From assembly GCF_001642695.1 (NCBI RefSeq), contig NZ_LWCC02000155.1, forward strand, positions 1 through 64,000: a stretch of DNA of 64,000 nt, given 5' to 3'. The notes beneath the pieces are model-generated. The model searched no databases. It worked only from the letters and a program-made list of their open reading frames with translations, and was not told the DNA's origin. This document shows, one piece after another, positions 20,247 to 30,115 of the stretch; the first letter of the stretch is position 1, and each line of letters starts with the position of its first letter. Made by a program: the position numbers and the translations under genes. Source of the stretch: Streptomyces chilikensis (GTDB lineage Bacteria; Actinomycetota; Actinomycetes; Streptomycetales; Streptomycetaceae).

Positions 20247-21524
20247 ATGGGCAAAGGCACGGGCCTGACGACCGCGTCGCCGGAGCCGGCCGGCGGCGAG
20301 GGCCGGGCGGGCGGTTCCGGCGACGGGCCACGCCGTTCCGTGGAGCGGGCGTGGGCCTCGCTGCTGCCGTACGCCGACGCCATCGCCGACGACATCACGC
20401 TGACCCTGCTGGACAAGGACTGGCACGGCGAGGCCGGGCCCGAACTCCGGGCGGACATCCGCTCCAGCGTCCGCGAGCACGTCCACCGGGGCATCCGCAC
20501 CATGGCCGGTCTGGCCCGCACCGGTGAGAGCACCGTGCACCTGTGGCGGGAGACCGGCCGCCGCCGAGCCCGTCAGGGTGTGCGCATGGAACATGTGCTC
20601 AACGCCTACAGCCTCGGGTCACGCGTGCTCTGGGAGGCCCTGCTGAACCGGCACGGCCGCCCGGACCACGGGCGGCCGGACCAGGAGGCGGACGACCGGG
20701 TCCTGCTGCTGGCCGGCCGGCAGATCTGGGCGGCGCTGGACCTCCAGAACGCCACGCTGGTGGAGTCCTACCGCCGTGAGGAGGCCCGGCTCCACAACCG
20801 CGACCTCCAGCGCCGCCAGCGGCTGCTGGACGGGCTGGTCGAGGGGCGCGGCGCGGACCCGGTCTTCGCCGCCGAGGCCCGGGAGGTGCTGGGGCTCGGC
20901 GCCCGCGAGCCGGTGGCCTGTGTGGTCGCCCCCTTCGACGGGCTGCCCGACGGCCCGGTCCGCGGCGCCGAGGACCGTCTCGAGCGGCTGGGCGTGACGT
21001 CCTGCTGGCACGTCCGCGGCGACATCACCTTCGGTCTGGTGGCGACCGGCGGGACCGGCCTGGACGGCCTGGTCCGCGCGCTGGGACCGGCGGTCGTGGG
21101 CCGCGCGGGGGTGGCCGCCTCGCCGGACGGCCTGGCCGGCTTCGCCACCGCCTACCGCCTCGCCGTCCAGGCCGCCGGCACCGTGCCGCGCGGCACGACG
21201 GGGGTGGTCCCCGTGACCGACCGCCTGCCCGAGGTGCTGCTGCGCGCCAGCCCCGAGGCGACCGCCCTCCTGGTCGAACAGACGGTGAGCCCGCTGCTCG
21301 CCCAGCCGCCCCACCAGGCGGCCGTCCTCCTGGAGACGCTGCGCGCGCTGCTCACCCACCACGGTTCGCCCACCCACGCCGCCAAGCAGCTCTTCTGCCA
21401 CCGCAACACCGTGATCTACCGCATGCGCCAGATCGAGCAGCTCACCGGCCGCAGCCTGCGCGACCCCCGCGACCGGCTGCTGCTCACCCTCGGCGAGATG
21501 GCCGCGCCCGCGCCGGCGGTGTGA
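20247..21524 (+). CDS. PucR/CdaR-type transcriptional regulator, 425 aa
   Basis: The C-terminal 60 residues are a PucR-type helix-turn-helix: LETLRALLTHHGSPTHAAKQ then LFCHRNTVIYRMRQIEQLTG and a closing RDRLLLTLGEM. A central region about 170-330 resembles the GGDEF-like CdaR domain. The N-terminal 150 residues are helical and resemble the RsbRD-type sensor module. Members activate catabolic or transport operons in response to the substrate. Divergence from the importer operon makes it the likely regulator. The ATG at 20247 has only a weak CCTCCGGGG context upstream, so the start is tentative. Confidence 0.88.
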   Translation: MGKGTGLTTASPEPAGGEGRAGGSGDGPRRSVERAWASLLPYADAIADDITLTLLDKDWHGEAGPELRADIRSSVREHVHRGIRTMAGLARTGESTVHLWRETGRRRARQGVRMEHVLNAYSLGSRVLWEALLNRHGRPDHGRPDQEADDRVLLLAGRQIWAALDLQNATLVESYRREEARLHNRDLQRRQRLLDGLVEGRGADPVFAAEAREVLGLGAREPVACVVAPFDGLPDGPVRGAEDRLERLGVTSCWHVRGDITFGLVATGGTGLDGLVRALGPAVVGRAGVAASPDGLAGFATAYRLAVQAAGTVPRGTTGVVPVTDRLPEVLLRASPEATALLVEQTVSPLLAQPPHQAAVLLETLRALLTHHGSPTHAAKQLFCHRNTVIYRMRQIEQLTGRSLRDPRDRLLLTLGEMAAPAPAV

Positions 21525-21708
21525 GAGCGCCTCCCCCGCCCGCCGCGGGGCGCCGCCGGGGCGGGCGGTGTTGACAGGTCCTCACCACGCCGCCAGTCTC
21601 TCCCTGCCCGGCCGTTCAACGCGCATAGCGCCTGCTCCGATTTGTCATGAGCCCGTCACTTGGTCGCCATGTGCGGGTCGCCGCCCCCCACCCGGCAAGG
21701 AGTGCCCG

Positions 21709-23487
21709 ATGTCCCCACAGCGGTCCCCCCGTTCCCCCCACCGAAGACTCCGCTCCGCCACCGCCCTGCTGGCGGTCCTCGGCGGCCTCGGCGCCTCTGC
21801 CCTGACCGGCCCCGCGCAGGCGGCCGGGGAGCGGGCCGCGGCCGACAGGACGCGCACCGTCGCCTACCACGGCTACCGGATCGACGTCCCCGCCGACTGG
21901 CGGGTGGTCGACCTGACCGAGAACCCCCGTGCCTGCGTGCGCTTCGACCGCCCCGCCGTCTACCTGGGCACGCCCGGCGAGGAGAACGACTGCCCGGCCC
22001 ACCTCGTCGGCCGCACCGCCGGCATCGTCGTGGAGCCGATCACCGCCCGCTCCGCGGCGCAGGTCACCGCCGCCACCGCCCGGGCTCAGCGCGGCAGGGC
22101 CACCGCGCCGTCGGCCGTGTCCAGCGGCGACGCCGTCCGGATCGCCGTGGAGGACGCCGGCGTCCTGGTCACCGCGGCGCACAACCCGGACACCGAGGAC
22201 CAGGTGCGCGAGGTCCTCGCCACCGCCGGGCTGACGGCCGGCGCCGAGCGCACCGAACTCCCGCGCGGCGCGGGGCGGCCGGGCACGGTGGCGCCGCTGG
22301 CGGCGGCCGGCCCGCAGCCGGGCACCTACCTGGGCAAGGGCTTCGACGCCTGCACCGCCCCCTCCACGGCCGCGATGAACGCCTGGCAGGCGAGCTCCCC
22401 CTACAGCGCCGTCGGCGTCTACATCAGCGGTTCCTTCCGCGGCTGCGCGCAGCCCAATCTGACAGCGAGCTGGGTGACCACGCAGACCGCCAACGGCTGG
22501 CGCCTGTTCCCGATCGACGTCGGGCGCCAGGCGCCGTGCACCAACTACTCGCTGAGGATGTCCGCCGACCCGGCCACCGCCAGGTCGCAGGGCGCCGGCG
22601 CCGCGGCCGCCGCGGTCACCGCCGCCTCCAACCTGGGCATCCCCGCGGGCAGCGCCATCTACAGCGACATCGAGGCGTACACCTCGACGGCCTCCTGCAA
22701 GGCCGCCGTCCTGTCGTACCTCTCCGGCTGGACCGAGCGCCTGCACGGCAGCGGCTACCTGTCGGGCTTCTACTCCAGCGCCGCCTCCGGCATCAGGGAC
22801 GCGGCCTCGGAGTACGACAACCCGGCCTACACGCGCGTCGACCACCTCTTCTACGCCTGGTGGAACGGTGCCGCGGACACCGACACCGGCACCTACGTGC
22901 CGTCCACCCACTGGTCGGACCACCAGCGGATCCACCAGTACGTCGGCGAGGTCACCGAGACCTACGGCGGCTACTCGATCAACATCGACCGCGACTACCT
23001 GGACGTCGGCGCCGGCGGCACCCAGCCCGCGCCCACCTGCACCGGCGCCAACCTCAGCTTCGGGGCGTACGCCACCGTGCAGAGCGGGTCGACCGGCGAA
23101 CTGGTCAAGGCCGCCCAGTGCCTGGTGACCGCGGCGGGCTTCGACGCCGGCACCCCGGACGGCGTCTTCGGCTCCGGCACCGCGACCGCGGTCCGCAACT
23201 TCCAGTCGTCCAAGGGGCTGACCGCCGACGGCGTGGTCGGTCCCAGGACCTGGACGGCGCTGCTCGCCCGTGGCGCCACCCCCACCGTGCAGAGCGGTTC
23301 GACGGGCGAGGCGGTCACCCGGGTGCAGCGCGCCCTGACCGCGGCGCTCGGCCGGACGGTGGCCGTCGACGGCGTCTTCGGCCCGGGCACCGCCCAGGCG
23401 GTCCGCGACTACCAGTCCTCGCGCGGGCTGGCCGTCGACGGCGTCGTCGGGGCCGGCACCTGGGGCGCCCTCCAGGCGGGGCGGTGA
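21709..23487 (+). CDS. Secreted DUF1906-type hydrolase-like protein with two peptidoglycan-binding domains, 592 aa
   Basis: This is exported: the signal peptide ends near residue 38 after AQA. Residues about 40-190 are an uncharacterised N-terminal domain. Residues about 205-440 form a glycoside-hydrolase-like TIM-barrel domain (DUF1906/Rv2525c-like), with GKGFDACTAPS at the start, AIYSDIEAYT carrying the candidate acidic residues, and NIDRDYLDVG at the end. Two PG_binding_1 repeats follow (about 450-520 and 525-592), each with DGVFGxGT and DGVVGxxTW. The domain set suggests a cell-wall hydrolase or binding protein. AAGGAG precedes the ATG. Its last four bases overlap the next gene. Confidence 0.9.
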   Translation: MSPQRSPRSPHRRLRSATALLAVLGGLGASALTGPAQAAGERAAADRTRTVAYHGYRIDVPADWRVVDLTENPRACVRFDRPAVYLGTPGEENDCPAHLVGRTAGIVVEPITARSAAQVTAATARAQRGRATAPSAVSSGDAVRIAVEDAGVLVTAAHNPDTEDQVREVLATAGLTAGAERTELPRGAGRPGTVAPLAAAGPQPGTYLGKGFDACTAPSTAAMNAWQASSPYSAVGVYISGSFRGCAQPNLTASWVTTQTANGWRLFPIDVGRQAPCTNYSLRMSADPATARSQGAGAAAAAVTAASNLGIPAGSAIYSDIEAYTSTASCKAAVLSYLSGWTERLHGSGYLSGFYSSAASGIRDAASEYDNPAYTRVDHLFYAWWNGAADTDTGTYVPSTHWSDHQRIHQYVGEVTETYGGYSINIDRDYLDVGAGGTQPAPTCTGANLSFGAYATVQSGSTGELVKAAQCLVTAAGFDAGTPDGVFGSGTATAVRNFQSSKGLTADGVVGPRTWTALLARGATPTVQSGSTGEAVTRVQRALTAALGRTVAVDGVFGPGTAQAVRDYQSSRGLAVDGVVGAGTWGALQAGR

Positions 23488-24434
23488 CCTGGACCGTGAA
23501 GCGACTCCGTCACCTCACCGCCCTGTTCGCCGCGCTCGCCGGGCTGCTCCTCGGCTCCGGCGTCCCGGCCCAGGCCTTCGCCCAGGCCGCGTTCCCCCTC
23601 TCCGCCAACGGCAGCCGGGGCACCGACGTCGTCGCCCTCCAGCACCTGCTCGTGGCGCACGGCCGTCCGGTGGCCACGGACGGCGTCTTCGGCTCGGGCA
23701 CCCACAGCGCGGTCGTGGCGTTCCAGCAGTCCGAGGGTCTGGGCGCGGACGGCATCGTCGGCCCCGCCACCTGGGGCGCGCTGGTGCCCACCGTCCGGGA
23801 GGGCGACGACGGCCCCGCCGTGAAGGCCCTGCAGTCCCAGCTCAACGCCAAGCGCGGCGCCGGCCTGACCGTGGACGGCGACTTCGGCCCGGCCACCACC
23901 TCCGCGGTGCGCGCCTTCCAGTCGCACGCCGGCATCGGCGTGGACGGGGTGGCCGGACCCGCCACCTGGAAGAACCTGCTCTGGCACTACGAGAGGATCG
24001 ACTTCGGCCCGGGCACGATGTGCGCGCAGAGCCCCGACGGCAACGCCAACGCCCACTGGGCGACCGCGGGGGCCGTCGGGCAACTGGAGGCCGCGGCGGC
24101 CGCGTTCGCCACGACCGGCAACGGCAGGCTCCCGGTCGGCGACGCGGGCTTCGAGCACGGCGGGGACATCCCCGGTCACGCCAGCCACGAGGTCGGCGTG
24201 GACGTCGACGTGTGGCCGATCCGCACCGACTCCGCCCAGTGCACGGCCGGCCGCATCACCTGGCAGTCCTCCGCCTACGACCGGGCGGCCACCCGCCGCC
24301 TGGTCCAGGAGATCCGCGCCAAGGCCCCCGGCCGGGTCGAGCTCGTCTTCTTCAACGACCCCCAGCTGATCGCGGAGGGCCTGACGACGAGTTACCCGAA
24401 CCACGACAACCACCTGCACATCCGGTACAGGTAA
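23484..24434 (+). CDS. Secreted M74-like murein endopeptidase with two peptidoglycan-binding domains, 316 aa
   Basis: A signal peptide (about 1-32) precedes two PG_binding_1 repeats (about 37-95 and 98-160), then a catalytic domain resembling penicillin-insensitive murein endopeptidase MepA. Candidate zinc residues are in HASHEVGVDVDVW and in HDNHLHIRYR at the extreme C-terminus. This family cuts peptide cross-links in peptidoglycan. The GTG at 23484 shares GTGA with the upstream stop, so translation is coupled; GTG 23496 is an alternative. The pair with the upstream gene likely acts jointly on the wall. A UUCG-capped terminator ends the operon. Confidence 0.87.
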   Translation: MTWTVKRLRHLTALFAALAGLLLGSGVPAQAFAQAAFPLSANGSRGTDVVALQHLLVAHGRPVATDGVFGSGTHSAVVAFQQSEGLGADGIVGPATWGALVPTVREGDDGPAVKALQSQLNAKRGAGLTVDGDFGPATTSAVRAFQSHAGIGVDGVAGPATWKNLLWHYERIDFGPGTMCAQSPDGNANAHWATAGAVGQLEAAAAAFATTGNGRLPVGDAGFEHGGDIPGHASHEVGVDVDVWPIRTDSAQCTAGRITWQSSAYDRAATRRLVQEIRAKAPGRVELVFFNDPQLIAEGLTTSYPNHDNHLHIRYR

Positions 24435-24445
24435 CTCCGCGGTAA

Positions 24446-24471
24446 GGACCCGAGGCTTCGGCCTCGGGTCC
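24446..24471 (+). terminator. Terminator with UUCG tetraloop
   Basis: A perfect 11-bp stem (24446-24456 with 24461-24471) is capped by TTCG. It lies 11 bases after the endopeptidase stop and marks the last clearly host-like feature before the accessory island. Confidence 0.85.
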
Positions 24472-24766
24472 CATATCGCCACTCCGGCGCTGCGGCGCCG
24501 AGTCGGGCACTTTCTCCCCCGGCAACCCGATCACTCGATCAACACACCGCCGGGCGCAGGCGGGGAAACGCTCATGGCGCTCTACAACTGCCTGGCCACG
24601 CGGCCACCGAACACCGCCACGTAATCTTGCCTCCAGGCTAGAACCACAACGAGTGGCGTGGCTCGGAAACAACAACTCGTCAGCAGATCCCCGACGCTCC
24701 TGGGGGCGGCGAGAGATCAGCCGCACGGGCACGGAAAGACCGCCCGACTCGGGCAGGGGGAATGGA
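24472..24766. other. 295-base spacer at the left island edge
   Basis: This is less GC-rich than its left neighbour. I see no direct repeat, tRNA fragment or promoter convincing enough to call. It must contain the promoter of the SNF2 ATPase. Confidence 0.5.
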
Positions 24767-27700
24767 ATGAGGGAACCAGCAGCTTCCAACGGCGGGACCG
24801 GTCCGTCCCCGATCAGGGTGTCGCCTGGCGACGACCGGCTCCGGCTGCGCTACATCCCATGGGGGGACCTGGCCAGAGCGGATGTTCAGCAATCGCTCGG
24901 CCACGTGGACAACCTTTTCTACGACGATCCGGAGTGCCTACCCCGGCTTCCCGTGCCTGCGGCGCGGAGGCGGCTCGCCCCGCGAACGGACGGCGGGGTC
25001 TCCCGGAGTGTGCTGCCGACCGGCGTTTATGTCTTTGAGACGCGCACCGGCAACCGGACGGCCGTGGGATTCGCCCTGAATGACGGAGACGCCCCTGTCC
25101 CGGCCCAGCTGAAGCGCCTACGCGACATAGACGACGGGCATCTGCTCCACCGCGCCCTCCTGCAGTACGAGGCCTGGTGCGACGCCCTGCAGAAGGACGT
25201 CGCACCCGCGTTCGCTGTCGGAGATCTCGTCCGTCTCTCCGGGGACGTCTTCACCGTGGCCGGGACCAGGCTGATGCGGGACGGCAGCGTCCAGTACACG
25301 CTGCACGGTGCCGGGGGCCGCCTCATGGCCTTCGAGGAGGATCTCGAGCTGCTCCCGCCCAGCACTCAAGACCCTCAGGACTGGATCCGCCGGCCGCCCG
25401 CCACCGCCGACCGGACCGCGCTCGCGCTCACCCTGGCCAAGCTGAGCACCCCACTTACGGACATCGTCTACTCGTACCAGTCCAGCCGTACCGTGTTCCG
25501 GCCCTACCAGTTCCGGCCCGTGCTCAAGCTGATGAACTCGGACCGCCAGCGCCTGCTGATCGCGGACGAGGTCGGTCTCGGCAAGACCATTGAGGCCGGT
25601 CTCATCTGGAACGAGCTTGAGCAGCGCACGCATCTCCGGCGTGACTTCGGTCGACGCGGGGGCACGCACTTCCGGGGTCTCGTCGTGTGTCCCGCGGCGC
25701 TCGTCACCAAGTGGCAGGCCGAGATGCGGGAGCGTTTCGACCGACGGCTGGAGGTGCTCGACAGGGAGGGCATGGCCAAGCTGGTGGAGATGTTCCGCGA
25801 CGGGGACCGCAACGAGCCGTTCGCCGGCGTGGTGTCCCTGGAGCGGCTCCGCCGGGAGGGCCAGCTCACCGAGCTCGCCGAGCTGGCGCCCCGGTTCGAT
25901 CTCGTCATCGTCGACGAGGCTCACTACCTGCGCAACGCGAGCAGTCGCAGCCACGCCGCGGCCGCCCTACTGGCCGACTGGGCCGACGCGCTGATCTTCC
26001 TGTCCGCCACCCCGCTGAACCTCGGCAACCAGGACCTGTACAACCTTGTCCGCCTGCTCGACGAGTCGTCGTTCCCCGACCCCAAGGTTTTCGAACGCCA
26101 GCTGGAGCCCAACCGCCACCTGAACGCACTCGCCGTGAGCCTCGCCAGGGGCGCCGCGAACGTCAAGGGCGGCCCACGGCCTCTGCTGTCCCATCTCAAG
26201 CGTGTCCGAAGCTCCTCCTTCGGTATACTGACCGCACAGCGGCCCGAGTTCCAGCGCCTCCAGGAGCTGTTGAACACAGATGCGCCGATGTCCCCGCAAC
26301 GGCTCGCCGAGGCCCGGCGATGCATCGGGGAGCTCAATGCCCTCGCCGGCATCGTGAACCGTACTCGCAAAGTCGACACACCCGACCGCAAGGCGTTGCG
26401 CCAGGCCGAGGACGTCAAGGTCGTGTGGACGCCCGAAGAACGCGCCTTCTACGACGGCCTGCGCGCGTGGTGTCTACGGCGCGCCTCCCGTAGCGGTACG
26501 GCCGCCGGGTTCGCCGCACAGATGTGGCTGCGGCAGGCGGCCAGCTGCATCCCCGCCATGCAGCAGCGCCTGCGGGAGCGCTTCGCACCCCGGACCGCCG
26601 ATGATGAAGCCGTGGAGGAGCTGCTCTACGAGTCGGAGGCCACGGATGATGTCGAGAGCCCGGTGAACGGCGACGCCTCGGCGGCGGAGTCCTCGCCCGA
26701 GACGCTCGCCCACGAGCTGACCGAGCAGGCCGAGGATCTGTCGAGACTCCGTGCCCTGCTCCGGGAGCTCCCCGTGGACTCCAAGTTCGAGCGATTCGCG
26801 CAGATGCTCCGCGACGCCCGCGCCAGGGGCATGCGCCAGGCGATGGTCTTCTCGTTCTTCACCCGCACCCTGGAGTACCTGCAGGAGCGTCTCGCCCCGG
26901 AGTTCAAGGTCCGAGTGATGCATGGAAAGGTCGATCCGCAGGAGCGGATCCGCATCATGAAGGACTTCCGGGCCGGCGCGTTCGACCTCCTGCTGGTGAG
27001 CGAAGTGGGCAGCGAAGGCCTCGACTTCGAGTTCTGCAACGTTCTGGTCAACTACGACCTGCCCTGGAACCCGATGCGGGTTGAACAGCGCATCGGCCGC
27101 CTGGACCGGTTCGGCCAGAAGCACGAGAAGATCTTCATCTTCAACATGCAGGTGCCCGGCACCATCGAGACCGACATCTTCCAGCGCCTCTACACGCGCA
27201 TCGGGGTTTTCCAGGACTCCATCGGAGAGCTCGAGCCCATCCTGCGCGGACGGCTCAAGGAACTGCATCGCATCGTTCTCGATCCCCGTCTCACGCAGGA
27301 CGAGCGGCGTCGCCAGGTCGACCGGATTCAAGTCGCCCGGGTGGACCGGGAGAAGGACCTGGAGACCCTGAGCGAGGCCCACGAGCTTCTCACCGGTCTC
27401 GACGGCCTCCTCATCGAGGGCTTCGACGAGAACAGTCCGGGAAAGGGCCGCTACCTGGGCCCGGAGGAGATCCGCGGCCTCGTCGAGAGCTTCCTGACGG
27501 ACAGCGGGCAGGGCACTCTGTGCGATGTCGCCGACGAGAACGACCTGGTGGACATCACCGGCAGCAAGCAGCTGCTGAAGACGATGTACGCGGCGATGGA
27601 CTCCGGTGCCTTCGCCATGCCCCGCGACGGCCTGCTCGCCCGGCTCAACGAGGGCGTCCCGCTGCGCGCCTGCTTCACCGCGAGCACTTCGTCGAGGAAC

Positions 27701-28327
27701 GCCGTTCCGCTGCTCAGCGTCCGCCATCCCCTGGTCCGCACCGCGCAATGGTGGTACGACAATCATCCGGACCGGCTGTTCCGTTTCGGGCGGGTGCGCC
27801 TGCCGGGGCTGCCTCCCGGATCCCGCTACCTGGTCGAGGTTCGGCTGGCCCGGGCGGATGGCGCCCGTACCCGGCGCGAGCTGTGGACCACCGCGGTGGA
27901 CATCCGGACAAGGCAAGAGGTCCCGGAGGTCGGCACCGCGCTGCTCACCTCACTCGCCCGGGGCGAGCTCCTGCCCGCGGAGGGGCCGCTGCCGAGCGAC
28001 ATCAACAGGCTGCTCGTCGACGCGTTGGATGAGGTAGAGGCTCAGGCGGGCATGCAGCAGCGCGCGACCAAGCAGCTCTACGAGGCGGAGAACACCCGGA
28101 TCGCCGCAGGGCGGCGTGCGACCGTGCAGAACACGTTCGAGATCAAAATCGCCACTGCGCGGCGCCTCGCCCACGAGGTGAACCACGCTTCGATCAGGCG
28201 ACTTCACGCGGCCCGGGTGGCCCAGCTGGAGACCAGGCGGGAAGCGGTCCTCGCGCAGCACGAGCGCGACGCCCGCTTCAGCCTCTCCACCGAGTCGGTC
28301 GCGCTGGTGGTGGTCGAGGGGGACTGA
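24767..28327 (+). CDS. RapA/HepA-like SNF2 ATPase, 1,186 aa
   Basis: This is a large superfamily 2 translocase. Residues about 140-195 look like an SH3/KOW-type barrel (VGDLVRLSGDVFTV). The ATPase core follows: motif I DEVGLGKT at 267-274, motif II DEAH at 383-386, motif III SATPLNL near 412, and the C-terminal lobe with VSEVGSEGLDF near 745 and QRIGRLDRFGQ near 775. The acidic insert about 620-655 and C-terminal coiled coil (about 1085-1170) flank it. RapA-class enzymes remodel nucleic-acid or polymerase complexes; related ones occur in phage-defence loci. No nuclease motif is visible. ATG 24767 follows AGGGGG. Codon use is less GC-biased than its neighbours. It converges on an Hsp70-like gene. 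Confidence 0.9.
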   Translation: MREPAASNGGTGPSPIRVSPGDDRLRLRYIPWGDLARADVQQSLGHVDNLFYDDPECLPRLPVPAARRRLAPRTDGGVSRSVLPTGVYVFETRTGNRTAVGFALNDGDAPVPAQLKRLRDIDDGHLLHRALLQYEAWCDALQKDVAPAFAVGDLVRLSGDVFTVAGTRLMRDGSVQYTLHGAGGRLMAFEEDLELLPPSTQDPQDWIRRPPATADRTALALTLAKLSTPLTDIVYSYQSSRTVFRPYQFRPVLKLMNSDRQRLLIADEVGLGKTIEAGLIWNELEQRTHLRRDFGRRGGTHFRGLVVCPAALVTKWQAEMRERFDRRLEVLDREGMAKLVEMFRDGDRNEPFAGVVSLERLRREGQLTELAELAPRFDLVIVDEAHYLRNASSRSHAAAALLADWADALIFLSATPLNLGNQDLYNLVRLLDESSFPDPKVFERQLEPNRHLNALAVSLARGAANVKGGPRPLLSHLKRVRSSSFGILTAQRPEFQRLQELLNTDAPMSPQRLAEARRCIGELNALAGIVNRTRKVDTPDRKALRQAEDVKVVWTPEERAFYDGLRAWCLRRASRSGTAAGFAAQMWLRQAASCIPAMQQRLRERFAPRTADDEAVEELLYESEATDDVESPVNGDASAAESSPETLAHELTEQAEDLSRLRALLRELPVDSKFERFAQMLRDARARGMRQAMVFSFFTRTLEYLQERLAPEFKVRVMHGKVDPQERIRIMKDFRAGAFDLLLVSEVGSEGLDFEFCNVLVNYDLPWNPMRVEQRIGRLDRFGQKHEKIFIFNMQVPGTIETDIFQRLYTRIGVFQDSIGELEPILRGRLKELHRIVLDPRLTQDERRRQVDRIQVARVDREKDLETLSEAHELLTGLDGLLIEGFDENSPGKGRYLGPEEIRGLVESFLTDSGQGTLCDVADENDLVDITGSKQLLKTMYAAMDSGAFAMPRDGLLARLNEGVPLRACFTASTSSRNAVPLLSVRHPLVRTAQWWYDNHPDRLFRFGRVRLPGLPPGSRYLVEVRLARADGARTRRELWTTAVDIRTRQEVPEVGTALLTSLARGELLPAEGPLPSDINRLLVDALDEVEAQAGMQQRATKQLYEAENTRIAAGRRATVQNTFEIKIATARRLAHEVNHASIRRLHAARVAQLETRREAVLAQHERDARFSLSTESVALVVVEGD

Positions 28328-28334
28328 CAGGAGC

Positions 28335-28371
28335 CCGCCGGTGGCCATGGGCGCTCCATGACCACCGGCGG
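28335..28371. terminator. Bidirectional terminator between SNF2 and Hsp70-like genes
   Basis: CCGCCGGTGG (28335-28344) pairs with 28362-28371. An inner CATGG/CCATG pair extends the stem to about 15 bp with one C-A mismatch. It lies between the convergent stops at 28327 and 28381. Confidence 0.75.
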
Positions 28372-28380
28372 CGCCACACG

Positions 28381-30054
28381 CTACTGCCAGGGATGCGAGT
28401 ACTCGTCCGTAAAGCTCCTCGGCTGCGGCACCTTTCCGCCGGCCCCCATGCGCGTCAGGCTGATCGCGCCCTGTTCGCCCGCCCGCAGCACAGGCCAGGC
28501 GTCGACCCTGAAGGTCATCGGCCGGGGGGTGGCGTCCTGGACGACAATCTCGCCGTTGAGCCGCAGCGAGAACGAGAACCGGGTGCTCGGGTGGAGCTCC
28601 ACAGGCAGGTGGGGCACGGTGCGGCCCTCCACGGAGAAGTCCATCGGCTCTCCGTCCACCGCCAGGGCCCGGATCCGCGCCCTGGTGACCCACTCGACGT
28701 CCGGTGTCCCCCTCCAGTGGTGGGCCAGGTGCCGCTCGCGGCGCATCACCTGGTCCCAGGTGTAGAGCGGTTCGAAGGCAGGGTAGAGCAGCTCGCGGTG
28801 CGGGCGTCCGTGGGTGTCCTCCCACTCCAGCACCAGGTCGAAACCGGGTCTGGGAAGATTGAGCCGGTGGTAGTTGTCGACCACCAGCCCCGTCACCACC
28901 GACTGCTCGGGCGACTCGAGCGATCTGTCGAACTCCACCCTGGCCCCGGGGAACCTCTCTTCGAAGGCCTCTCGCACCAGCGGCACCTGGGACATGCCCC
29001 CGGCGAGCAGCACGTGATCCACGTCGGCCGCCAGTTCCTGGATGGGCATGCGAGCCAGGCGCTCGATGTCGGGCGTCGTGCGCCTGCGCAGACGCGCCTC
29101 GCACAGGGCGGCCCTGACGTGTTCCAGGGCCTCCGTGAGTTGGGGCCAGAACGCTGCCTCCAACCGATCCCGTGTGTAGGTGAGCAACGGCAGATCGGTG
29201 TACCCGCCGCCGACCGGCACCGCCTGCTCGTCGTAGCGGGTGTCCGAGAGCAACACCTTGAGCCGCCGGGCGGCGGCCACGAGCAGCGACCTGAGGGTGG
29301 CGGGGTCTCCCGTGCGGTCCACCTCGACGCCCATGGCCTCCAGATCCTTCTCCAGGTCTTGGGCGATCCGACGGTCCAGCGTGTCGCCGGCCCTGGCCAC
29401 ACCGCGGGCGGAGAGGACGGTGAGCTCGGGGGCACCGTCCTCGAGCGACTCGGCGACCTCGACAACGGCGATATCGAGGGTTCCTCCGCCGTAATCGAAG
29501 ACGAGGGTGGTTCCGTCGGGCCGGTCCTCGCCAAGGTCGTAGTAGAGCCCGTCCGACCAGGCGAGGCCGGCGGCCACCGGCTCGTCGACGATGTCCCCCA
29601 CGGCGACCGGGATTCCCGCCGATCTGGCGATGGTGGCCAACCGCCTGCGTCGCGGTCCGTCCCAGATGGCGGGGCAGGCGAGCCGGAAGACAGCGTTCTC
29701 GGTGTCCGCCTCGACGGCTCGGGCCCGCAGCAGCACGTGCTTCAGCAACTGCTCGATCAGGGAGTCCGCCGTATGCCGCAAGGAACGCGCCGCTCCCGAG
29801 GGCCGGAACGCGGCGGGCTCCATGCCCAGGGTGATGCACTGCTTCACCGACCGCAGCGCGGTCGCCCCCGCCGCCGCCTCCGCCCCTTCGCCGAACAACA
29901 GTTCGCCGGAGCCGGAAGCGGCGATCACGCTGGGCATCCAGGCGGTGCCGTGACCGATCGGAACAATCTCCGGCACGCCACCGGGCAGCCGCTGGCTCAC
30001 GAGCGTGGTGGCGGTTCCGAAGTCGATACCGATCAAGGGCTTGTCGTGCTGCAC
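28381..30054 (-). CDS. Hsp70-like ATPase without a lid domain, 557 aa
   Basis: The actin/Hsp70 nucleotide-binding domain fills about residues 1-380. Phosphate-1 is GIDFGTATTLVS near residue 8, phosphate-2 is FDYGGGTLDIAVVEV near 183, and the adenosine motif is VLLAGGMSQVPLVREAFEERF near 343. The remaining 175 residues form a beta-rich region that could bind substrate. There is no recognisable helical lid and no acidic C-terminal signature as in DnaK. This resembles divergent Hsp70 proteins of accessory loci rather than housekeeping DnaK (about 620 aa). The GTG at 30054 follows TGGAGG. It lies 61 bases after the GrpE-like gene and is probably co-transcribed with it. Confidence 0.88.
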   Translation of the reverse strand: MQHDKPLIGIDFGTATTLVSQRLPGGVPEIVPIGHGTAWMPSVIAASGSGELLFGEGAEAAAGATALRSVKQCITLGMEPAAFRPSGAARSLRHTADSLIEQLLKHVLLRARAVEADTENAVFRLACPAIWDGPRRRRLATIARSAGIPVAVGDIVDEPVAAGLAWSDGLYYDLGEDRPDGTTLVFDYGGGTLDIAVVEVAESLEDGAPELTVLSARGVARAGDTLDRRIAQDLEKDLEAMGVEVDRTGDPATLRSLLVAAARRLKVLLSDTRYDEQAVPVGGGYTDLPLLTYTRDRLEAAFWPQLTEALEHVRAALCEARLRRRTTPDIERLARMPIQELAADVDHVLLAGGMSQVPLVREAFEERFPGARVEFDRSLESPEQSVVTGLVVDNYHRLNLPRPGFDLVLEWEDTHGRPHRELLYPAFEPLYTWDQVMRRERHLAHHWRGTPDVEWVTRARIRALAVDGEPMDFSVEGRTVPHLPVELHPSTRFSFSLRLNGEIVVQDATPRPMTFRVDAWPVLRAGEQGAISLTRMGAGGKVPQPRSFTDEYSHPWQ

Positions 30055-30115
30055 CGATGTCCTCCATGGACCCGAGCTGCCGGGACTCACCGACAGCACC
30101 GAACAACGTTCTTCT

